Source: 40-80 sp964503665 (GTDB lineage Bacteria; Bacteroidota; Bacteroidia; Flavobacteriales_D; Crocinitomicaceae). From it: DNA of 11,884 nucleotides. This document shows, piece by piece, positions 7,096-11,884 of the stretch (positions within the stretch are counted from its first letter, which is position 1; each line of letters opens with the position of its first letter). Position numbers and translations under genes: made by a program. Where the stretch lies: positions 1 to 11,884 of the forward strand of contig CAZDAR010000068.1 in assembly GCA_964503665.1 (NCBI GenBank), read 5' to 3'. The notes beneath the pieces were generated by a model that saw only the letters and a program-made list of their open reading frames with translations, was not told where the DNA came from and did not search any database.

Positions 7096-8549
7096 ATCGA
7101 ATCGATTAATATAAATGATAAAATAATTATCGCAATAAATGTTGGAACTCTATATCGAACCATTGCACCAATTACCGGCGTGGTAACACCCACAATAAAT
7201 GCTGTTGCTAAGATAAAAAATATGAATGAGATGACAAGTGGATGAATCAGCATCTTTCGTTGATAAAACAATGTGTAAATAAATGATAAACAAATTACAA
7301 TAAAGAAAAGTGTTGTTTCCAATGCTACGGGATATTTTGCACTACTTCCAGGCGAAAGAAAGGTTGGTTGCGATAGCGTGTAAAATATCGAAGAAGGAAT
7401 GTTCTCTAGCAGTCTAATCTTTTCATAATGAATGAAGTGTGGCTTTACATATGACCCTGAATTTTTAGGAACAATCATTCCATTTATGAAAATCTCTCCT
7501 TTGTGAAGTTGAACACTATCTATGAATTCATTTGATGGTAAGCTGTGTTTGGAAGCAACTACATCTTCTCTTAGCTTAAAATTATTTTCATCATAATCCT
7601 TTAGTAGGGCTGTGTCCTTTATATTTAGATAATAGTAAAAATCTCTACTTTTACTCTTCCAATCGTGTAAGTAAATACCTTCGGTAGCAACTTTGTCAAA
7701 GGCATATTGTTGATTGGAAATCATAACAACAGCTTTAGTCCCAGCAGGAGTAAAGAGGCTAAGAAGTACGATAATACAACCTATAATTAATGCGGCTAAT
7801 TTCGAGGTGTTTGATTTTAATTGCTTGAAAATTAGATGTATAAAATATGAAAATAGAATAATTCCAAAAATATACTGTTTAACAGTTACAAGAAGAAACA
7901 GCCCTATCCAAAAGTAGATTGATTTTAATTTATTGGTACTTAATGCGTAAGCAAAACTAGCCATTCCAAAAAACAAAAGGTGTTCTTTTAACACAAGGCC
8001 TCCGTAGAAAAAGAATGTTGGAATACCTAAGCTAAGCACCAAGAAGAGTAATGTTTTTTTCTTAATGTACTTGGAGAAAGCCTTTGTCAATAGTAAGCAA
8101 GAAAAGATCGTGAGTAAATTAACAAGTAGTATATGAAAATAGGCATTGCCAAAAGCAATAAAGTCGACTAAGCTATGAATTCGAATAACAGTTCGACAGT
8201 CGTTATAGGCTAGATATGGATTGTTCCATAGTTTTGTATGGGATAAGAACTTTTCTTTCGTTATATCGGTATCGTCTAGACCTGTCAATAATTTAAAATA
8301 AGTCGTTGGTTCTTGGTAAAATACAGCGTTAAGAACGTATGAATCATTTAAATAGGCTTCATGATCTCCTTTTAAATCAAACGCTGGATGATGGTCCAGA
8401 TAATTGACAGAAGCGGTAATAGCAAGAAACTTAATAGCAAATACAATAGCAATGGTAGAAGAGGGAATAGGACTGTTTTTAAAGAGCTTTCCTTTAAATA
8501 TCAAAAATAATGTGATTATAAATAAAAGAGATGTTATAAACGTCAACAA
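7050..8549 (-). CDS. polytopic inner-membrane protein, possibly GT-C / polymerase-like
   Basis: Family not securely recognised. The 499 aa contain about ten hydrophobic segments (roughly 1-18, 31-48, 133-155, 164-182, 187-203, 209-236, 248-268, 408-428, 434-456, 462-484) with a soluble domain at 270-405. An acidic first loop (DLKGDHEAYLND, 58-69), GGLVLKEHLLF at 183-193 and a late VRYRVPTF at 464-471 recall GT-C glycosyltransferases and Wzy/EpsG-type polysaccharide proteins of Bacteroidota. That is resemblance only. No ATG is available at the N-terminus: the frame is closed upstream by TGA near 8572, and the plausible start is TTG at 8549, preceded by AGGAAA; an upstream ATT is another option. 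The polar C-terminus (KSPSSQEQVQE) is encoded within the dehydrogenase start region. Probably the first gene of the three-gene unit. Confidence 0.8.
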   Translation of the reverse strand: MLTFITSLLFIITLFLIFKGKLFKNSPIPSSTIAIVFAIKFLAITASVNYLDHHPAFDLKGDHEAYLNDSYVLNAVFYQEPTTYFKLLTGLDDTDITKEKFLSHTKLWNNPYLAYNDCRTVIRIHSLVDFIAFGNAYFHILLVNLLTIFSCLLLTKAFSKYIKKKTLLFLVLSLGIPTFFFYGGLVLKEHLLFFGMASFAYALSTNKLKSIYFWIGLFLLVTVKQYIFGIILFSYFIHLIFKQLKSNTSKLAALIIGCIIVLLSLFTPAGTKAVVMISNQQYAFDKVATEGIYLHDWKSKSRDFYYYLNIKDTALLKDYDENNFKLREDVVASKHSLPSNEFIDSVQLHKGEIFINGMIVPKNSGSYVKPHFIHYEKIRLLENIPSSIFYTLSQPTFLSPGSSAKYPVALETTLFFIVICLSFIYTLFYQRKMLIHPLVISFIFFILATAFIVGVTTPVIGAMVRYRVPTFIAIIILSFILIDSIWKEKSPSSQEQVQE

Positions 8550-8670
8550 TTTCCTATGCTTTGTAATTCATGCGAAAGTAGCTAAAACTTTATAATTTAA
8601 AGGAGTTATAGATGGTAATCGAAGTGGATAATTATCAACAAAATAGAAACGTTGATTTTATCGGGAATAA
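8550..8670. promoter_or_regulatory. leader region of the membrane-protein operon
   Basis: These 121 bases lie between the SRP RNA 3' end and the membrane-protein start. On the minus strand TACTTTCG near 8574-8581 is one base from the Bacteroidetes -7 element TAnnTTTG, which would start the transcript close to 8566 and leave a very short leader. No TTG is found at the usual distance upstream, so this is weak. A five-codon ATG frame (8571 down to a TAG) precedes the TTG start and might be a mini-leader or chance. Confidence 0.25.
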
Positions 8671-8769
8671 AAAAGGGCAAGTCACTACATCGCACTGCTC
8701 AACCTCTTACCCTTGCTACGTTTCCGTCCTGGGGGATTCAGAAGGAGCTAGTCGTATAGGACTTACCCG
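8671..8769 (-). ncRNA. ffs: signal recognition particle RNA, small bacterial (4.5S) type
   Basis: The RNA scaffold that, with Ffh, targets nascent membrane proteins to FtsY. Read on the minus strand it carries the conserved domain IV tip: CAGG (8728-8731), a 3-bp stem ACG / CGT closing a GAAA tetraloop (8721-8724), and AGCA (8714-8717), followed by AGGG. CAGG and AGCA form the symmetric loop that binds the Ffh M domain. The ends close as a perfect 9-bp helix (one G-U), GGGTAAGTC at 8760-8768 with GACTTGCCC at 8675-8683. The length of about 99 nt suits the Alu-less bacterial form. The 3' side runs into six Ts (8669-8674), giving a built-in terminator. Exact ends are inferred from helix and promoter. 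Confidence 0.93.
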
Positions 8770-8773
8770 AGCG

Positions 8774-8803
8774 CAAAAATAGTTTATTTTCTTTGATTAA
8801 CAA
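8774..8803 (-). promoter_or_regulatory. Bacteroidetes-type promoter of ffs
   Basis: On the minus strand TTG (8801-8803) is followed after exactly 19 bases by TATTTTTG (8774-8781), a full match to the -33 / -7 consensus TTG-N19-TAnnTTTG of the Bacteroidota primary sigma factor. The predicted transcription start is near 8767, at the G-rich 5' strand of the SRP RNA closing helix. This is the best promoter in the window and supports the phylum assignment. Confidence 0.88.
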
Positions 8804-8911
8804 GTAAGAAGAATAAAAAATAGAATTATTTTATTTTTAATCGCAGCCTATATTTTATGATTTGTAACTGAAATAGGTTGTTTCATCAGCGTTTAAATTA
8901 AACTTTTTATC

Positions 8912-9355
8912 CTATCTTACAATCAATGTCTGAGTCAATCGTAATTCAGGAACCATCAGTAAAAAAAACCTTGGTGAAAATCTTGAATAATCATTTGATA
9001 ATTATTTTGACTCTCTGAAATAGCAGTAGATGAGATTAAAATTCCTGTTAAATCATACAAGTGAATATTTCCATTTATTGGTGTAGGCAAACTACCGTTA
9101 CTTCTTCTGTTGCGGTATGGGGATAAATTGACAATTAATCAACTTCCTTTTTACTTTATCTATTCTTGCGTAATAGGCAGTAGCGTTAAATTGGGGCAAC
9201 ATGATATAACAAGGTCGTTGATCGTTTAAGTTGTAAGTGATTTCAGCTTCTTGAGCAACTAATATTTGTCCCAAAGCAACAGATTGGAAGAATAAAATGA
9301 AAATGGTTGTTAAAAATAGAGTATATGAGTTTCCTAATTCTACTTGTTTTGAAAT
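8912..9355 (-). pseudogene. frameshifted remnant of a small type IX-secreted protein
   Basis: No single intact frame exists, but three frames on the minus strand join into a recognisable secreted protein. Frame A (from about 9355 to a TAA at 9098-9100) encodes a signal peptide, TLFLTTIFILFFQSVALGQ (9322-9266), then about 44 residues ending KVKRKLIN. Frame B (from 9134) gives LSIYPHTATEEVTV, matching the usual start of a Por secretion tail (xSIYPNPxxxxVxV). Frame C (from about 9093) gives SLPTPINGNIHLYDLTG and later QDFHQGFFY, the tail's middle and GxY turn, then stops at TGA. A further shift near 8957 restores MVPELRLTQTLIVR and a TAG at 8912, the canonical tail end. No ATG precedes the signal peptide. 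The body between signal and tail is very short, so an internal deletion is likely. Original function is unknown. Confidence 0.75.
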
Positions 9356-9364
9356 TTTTAGAAA

Positions 9365-9709
9365 TTATTGATTTATTTTCTCCACAATAGTGTATTCGCC
9401 AAATACGCCGTCCCATTTTTCCTCGTAAGTTGAAAATTCGATATATTCTATACGACCCGCGGTGATGTCGATGACATAGCTTAAGCCTCGTTTTAATTTT
9501 TTAATCTGAATGTTTTCCTCGTTGCTAAATAATGCATTAATATCTTCGTTTCCAATTTCAGAATTGACATATTCAAAACTCACAATGAGTCCAGTGCCTG
9601 TACTTTTTCTTTCAGAAACTTTCAAATTGTCAATGTGTGATTTTAAGGATGGATATTTTTCCACTAAACCATTTAAGAGTGTTATTTCAAGCGTATTTAA
9701 TTCATTCAT
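9365..9709 (-). CDS. hypothetical 114-aa protein, immunity-like
   Basis: Family not recognised. The 114-aa protein has no signal peptide or membrane segment and is acidic. An N-terminal helix-forming stretch (1-30) is followed by alternating strands, with VSFEYVNSEIG near 44-54 and a C-terminal GRIEYIEFSTYEEKWDG near 85-101. Small beta-rich proteins ending in an aromatic and acidic block of this sort are frequent among bacterial immunity proteins, but this is only resemblance. ATG at 9709 follows an A-rich leader typical of the phylum. It begins 16 bases after the stop of the DMP19-like gene, so the two are probably cotranscribed. Its own stop is in frame with the decayed secreted protein that follows. 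Confidence 0.65.
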   Translation of the reverse strand: MNELNTLEITLLNGLVEKYPSLKSHIDNLKVSERKSTGTGLIVSFEYVNSEIGNEDINALFSNEENIQIKKLKRGLSYVIDITAGRIEYIEFSTYEEKWDGVFGEYTIVEKINQ

Positions 9710-9725
9710 AATTAGTTCGTTTTTT

Positions 9726-10208
9726 CTATTTAATCAACTCTTGTAAATAATCACCGAGTAAGTCCTCTAAATTCTCCTTTCCATGTAGTTGGTCATATCT
9801 AACATCCAGTGAATAAAGAGCCGCTTTTTGTTGTTCTGATAATTGAATATTGAAAACAAACGCTTTGTAAGCCTCATCCAAAAGTCCTATTGGATTGACG
9901 ATCGGCAAGGAGTTTGCAACAATTGTGGCTGTTGCTTCTGCTTTAATTTCGTTGAGAACATGAATGATTTCTGGAGCAAATATTCCAAGAGAAGATTCGA
10001 AGAACTCCGAAAAATCACCATTTGTAACTGTTTGATTCATTTTCACAATCACATACACCATTTTTTCTGGATCAGTCAAATCTTGAACAGCTTGATACCA
10101 CTGCGACCAGCTTTTAGTATCAAAATGAGTAGATTCCAATCGTTGTTCAGCTGAACTATATAATCGACTAATTAAAGCTCTATTCGTAATTTTCCCCATT
10201 AGGGGCAA
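9726..10208 (-). CDS. DMP19/DUF4375-like protein
   Basis: A small soluble helical protein. Residues 50-100 (YVIVKMNQTVTNGDFSEFF at 52-70, then SLGIFAPEIIHVLNEIKAE near 73-91) fit the DMP19-like family formerly called DUF4375, whose members share an NGxFxxFFxxSxG.xAPE-type core. Neisseria DMP19 is a DNA-mimic protein, but most relatives have no assigned role and often sit among immunity genes. The longest frame starts at TTG 10208. The better start is ATG at 10199 (157 aa, MGKITNRAL), because the TTG lies inside a -7-like promoter element (TAAATTTG, 10206-10213), which suggests a leaderless transcript. The next gene follows after 16 bases. Confidence 0.7.
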   Translation of the reverse strand: MPLMGKITNRALISRLYSSAEQRLESTHFDTKSWSQWYQAVQDLTDPEKMVYVIVKMNQTVTNGDFSEFFESSLGIFAPEIIHVLNEIKAEATATIVANSLPIVNPIGLLDEAYKAFVFNIQLSEQQKAALYSLDVRYDQLHGKENLEDLLGDYLQELIK

Positions 10209-10213
10209 ATTTA
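10206..10213 (-). promoter_or_regulatory. -7 promoter element, possible leaderless start
   Basis: TAAATTTG on the minus strand matches TAnnTTTG exactly and ends seven bases before ATG 10199. The transcript would therefore begin at or next to the start codon of the DMP19-like gene. No TTG is found at the expected 19-base spacing, so the promoter is incomplete. Confidence 0.4.
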
Positions 10214-10223
10214 AGGCTTTTTA

Positions 10224-10340
10224 TCATTCGTCGTCATTAATTCTTAAAATGCTGATTTTTATAATTTTAAACTCCTTATCATAATAAAATATCCGGTGAC
10301 GAAATAACTTATTATTCGGAAAAAATACCTTTTCCTCCAT
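10224..10340 (-). CDS. possible 38-aa small protein
   Basis: An ATG at 10338-10340 opens a frame of 38 codons ending in TGA at 10224-10226, just 15-25 bases before the DMP19-like gene on the same strand. It starts MEEKVFFPNNKLFRHR and ends RINDDE, a charged and aromatic composition that looks protein-like. The frame is also open upstream for about 20 more codons without an ATG. There is no Shine-Dalgarno sequence, which is normal here. It may be a real small protein, the remnant of a longer gene, or chance. Confidence 0.35.
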   Translation of the reverse strand: MEEKVFFPNNKLFRHRIFYYDKEFKIIKISILRINDDE

Positions 10341-10466
10341 TACATTCTTCTTTTTGGAACTAAAAATGTATTTCCTGTCAAGTTGCAAGAAAGTTGAAGC
10401 GGGCTACAAACCTTTAATTTACCACTGTTTCGCCTATTTTTTATATACATTGTTGGCAGTTCGGCT
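10341..10466. repeat. non-coding stretch, possible dispersed intergenic element
   Basis: No intact gene was found. The segment has near-repeated units (AAGTTGCAAGAAAGTTGAAG at 10378-10397) and more GC-rich patches (GCGGGCTAC, TTGGCAGTTCGGC) in an AT-rich background. CGCCT, an AT stretch and TTGGC occur here (10431-10456) and, similarly spaced, near 11645-11672 on the other side of the monooxygenase gene. This could mark a dispersed repeat or the footprint of an inserted gene, but the similarity is short. An integron attC site was considered and not supported. Confidence 0.3.
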
Positions 10467-11597
10467 TTATATTTTTAATCCTGTTACTCTGTAAGAAAAA
10501 TATTTATCTATCATTTTCATTGCAATACTTGATGGTATTATTTTGAAAAAAAAGTTTCTCAAACTAATCAAAATCGGATTTGAAATTTGACCTATTTTTC
10601 CAAGTTTCAAGCTTTCGTTTACAATTTCTTTTGAACGAGGAAATTGATGTTTTTCATAAGTATCATAAGCTTTAGAGGTTAAACCGTATTTATTTATACA
10701 TTGAGCTAAAAGATAAGCACCTTCGATAGCCATACAACCACCTTGACCAAGGTTTGGGGTGGTTGGGTGCGCTGCATCTCCAATTAAAGTTATGTTTCCT
10801 TTTGTCCAACCTTTCTGTGGATTACGATCTGACAAACTGTTTTTCAATATATTTTCAGTGTTTTCGATAAGTTCGGGAATCGGATGATGCCAATTTCCAA
10901 AAAGTCGTTTAAGTTTTTGTTTTGTTCCTTCTGGTTCATCATCTTTCAACAAATCTTCATTATAGGTAGCCCACCAACCATAAACACCATCTTTTATAGG
11001 GACAATTCCAACTCGTTGACCTTTTCCATAGGTTTCACTTGCGTAACCAATATCAAAATTGGTTTTCACCACACCACGCCAAATATTGTAGCCTCTAAAT
11101 ATTGGTTTCCCATCATTGATTATGTGCTGACGAACAACAGAGTGTATTCCGTCTGCTCCAATTACTGCGTCAAAAATGGAACTTTGTCCTTTATCAAAAA
11201 CAATTTTTACCTGTCCATTATCTAGATTGATTAATTCTTTTACGCCACTATCAATATGTAAATTAGCTTTAATGTCGGTAAGTAATATCCGATGAAGGTC
11301 AGCTCTGTGAATACAAATCACAGGGTAATCACTTTTCGGTGAAGATTTACTTAATATTTTTCCTTGGTCTGTTTTGAGATACACATTTTCAAACTTTCCG
11401 CTTGTATTTAATATACTATCAAGTAATTCGATTTTATCCATTACGCAGAGTGCATTTGGAAATACACTAATTGCTGCTCCTATTTCTCCAAATTCTTGAT
11501 TTTTTTCGAAAATGTGTATTTCATAGTCATCAGAAATACAACGAGCAAAGGTTAATCCTGCAATTCCTCCTCCAATTATTGCAATTTTTCTTTTCAT
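10467..11597 (-). CDS. FAD-dependent monooxygenase (salicylate hydroxylase-like, class A)
   Basis: A predicted soluble NAD(P)H- and FAD-dependent hydroxylase or epoxidase of 376 aa. GGGIAGLT at 9-16 is the FAD dinucleotide motif, with E31 at the end of strand 2 for the ribose. HRADLHRILL at 97-106 contains the conserved arginine near the flavin. GADGIHSVVR at 147-156 is the DG motif, and GDAAHPTTPNLGQG at 273-286 is the GD motif contacting FAD. All three signatures are intact, so it is probably active. The substrate cannot be told: relatives act on salicylate, other aromatics, carotenoids or antibiotics such as tetracyclines. ATG at 11597 follows an A-rich leader. It stands alone, flanked by non-coding stretches on both sides, with no pathway partner, consistent with an accessory gene. 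Confidence 0.9.
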   Translation of the reverse strand: MKRKIAIIGGGIAGLTFARCISDDYEIHIFEKNQEFGEIGAAISVFPNALCVMDKIELLDSILNTSGKFENVYLKTDQGKILSKSSPKSDYPVICIHRADLHRILLTDIKANLHIDSGVKELINLDNGQVKIVFDKGQSSIFDAVIGADGIHSVVRQHIINDGKPIFRGYNIWRGVVKTNFDIGYASETYGKGQRVGIVPIKDGVYGWWATYNEDLLKDDEPEGTKQKLKRLFGNWHHPIPELIENTENILKNSLSDRNPQKGWTKGNITLIGDAAHPTTPNLGQGGCMAIEGAYLLAQCINKYGLTSKAYDTYEKHQFPRSKEIVNESLKLGKIGQISNPILISLRNFFFKIIPSSIAMKMIDKYFSYRVTGLKI

Positions 11598-11653
11598 TTA
11601 TTTTCTTTTTTAGCTGACTGTAAACGGTTTGAAAATAAGCATAGGCGCCTTCT

Positions 11654-11661
11654 CAAATATA
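11654..11661 (-). promoter_or_regulatory. candidate -7 element for the monooxygenase gene
   Basis: TATATTTG on the minus strand matches TAnnTTTG and lies 57 bases upstream of the monooxygenase ATG, which would give a leader of about 50 nt. No TTG was found 19 bases further upstream, so confidence is limited. Confidence 0.35.
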
Positions 11662-11691
11662 ACACTTTTGGCGTTTGTACTTATTTGCTGT

Positions 11692-11884
11692 GTGTGCCTT
11701 GAATGGTAAATATATATAAATTCTCTCAAATAGTTGAAAGAAAGTCCAGAGAGTGAAAGTCTCTTATGCACTAAGGTAACTCTTGAAAGCATTATTAAGT
11801 CGCAAGCTGGTTTGGAGCGATTCATACAGTGAAGGAAGCAAGACTGCAAAGGTCGGTACTGACAGCCTGTTCCGATTTTATTCG
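11692..11884 (+). other. structured non-coding stretch, candidate 5' end of a group II intron (cut by window edge)
   Basis: No plausible protein is encoded on either strand; the longest minus-strand frame is rich in Cys, His and Arg, as expected for the antisense of an RNA. On the plus strand GTGTGCC at 11692-11698 fits the group II intron 5' consensus GUGYG. It is followed by purine-rich, GAAAG-containing text with local hairpins, such as AGAGA / TCTCT around 11752-11763 and GGTC...GACAGCC near 11849-11868. More GC-rich than its surroundings, it resembles domain I of a bacterial group II intron. No domain V or reverse transcriptase is visible because the window ends. Another structured RNA or a decayed element is possible. 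Confidence 0.35.

Noticed and set aside
8612..8782. Plus-strand ORF of 56 codons with a good Shine-Dalgarno (AAAGGAG, 8599-8605)
   Set aside because: Its second half is the exact antisense of the SRP RNA, whose structure explains that sequence, and Shine-Dalgarno sites are not the norm in this genome.
9510..10154. Plus-strand ORFs of 78 and 103 aa opposite the two small genes
   Set aside because: Antisense shadows; Cys- and Phe-rich composition, while the minus-strand frames have family-like or ordinary protein features.
10341..10466. Integron attC recombination site
   Set aside because: TTGGC and CGCCT segments are present, but no paired RYYYAAC / GTTRRRY boxes with inverted arms could be found; the similarity within the stretch is direct, not inverted.
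11610..11849. Minus-strand ORF of 79 aa
   Set aside because: Residue make-up (many Cys, His, Arg, Ser), no domain, and the overlapping plus strand looks like structured RNA; no convincing start context.
1..11884. CRISPR array, tRNA genes or insertion sequence ends
   Set aside because: No regularly spaced repeats, no tRNA-like cloverleaf and no transposase frame or terminal inverted repeats were seen.

Overview
The window looks like part of the chromosome of an AT-rich member of the Bacteroidota, most likely Flavobacteriales (a Crocinitomicaceae/Fluviicola-like relative is possible but unproven). The support is as follows. The SRP RNA gene has a textbook Bacteroidetes promoter (TTG-N19-TAnnTTTG). 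Most starts lack a Shine-Dalgarno sequence and sit behind A-rich leaders. There is a Por-type (type IX secretion) C-terminal sorting signal, although it is broken. The lipoproteins and SDR also resemble this phylum. Every convincing gene is on the minus strand, apart from a short plus-strand gene tail at the left edge.

Left and middle (1-8770) are mostly housekeeping or core-like. From right to left in the direction of transcription, SRP RNA (ffs, 8671-8769) is followed by a tightly packed three-gene unit. That unit is a polytopic membrane protein (7050-8549, TTG start), a YdfG-like short-chain dehydrogenase (6334-7095) and a lipoprotein amidohydrolase of the Amidohydro_3/YtcJ type (4724-6337). 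The overlaps are 46 bp and 4 bp, so translation is probably coupled. After a 234-bp gap come a long-chain acyl-CoA synthetase (2720-4489), folK (2124-2633, GTG start) and an OmpA/TPR outer-membrane lipoprotein (315-2006) ending in an excellent terminator.

Right (8880-11884) is accessory-like. It holds a decayed secreted protein whose signal peptide and type IX sorting tail can still be read across three frames (about 8912-9355), an unrecognised 114-aa protein, a DMP19/DUF4375-like protein, a possible 38-aa ORF, and a low-complexity intergenic stretch that may be a dispersed repeat. An FAD-dependent aromatic-type monooxygenase follows. At the right edge is a non-coding, structured-looking stretch beginning GTGTGCC that could be the 5' part of a group II intron on the plus strand, cut by the window end.

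The genes do not form one obvious pathway. The acyl-CoA synthetase serves lipid activation, FolK serves folate synthesis, ffs serves membrane targeting, and the OmpA/TPR lipoprotein serves the envelope. The most unusual parts are the broken type IX cargo beside two small immunity-like genes, the possible intron at the right edge, and a strong terminator-like hairpin pointing the wrong way at the end of the amidohydrolase gene. No clear new defence or mobile system can be demonstrated from the sequence alone.
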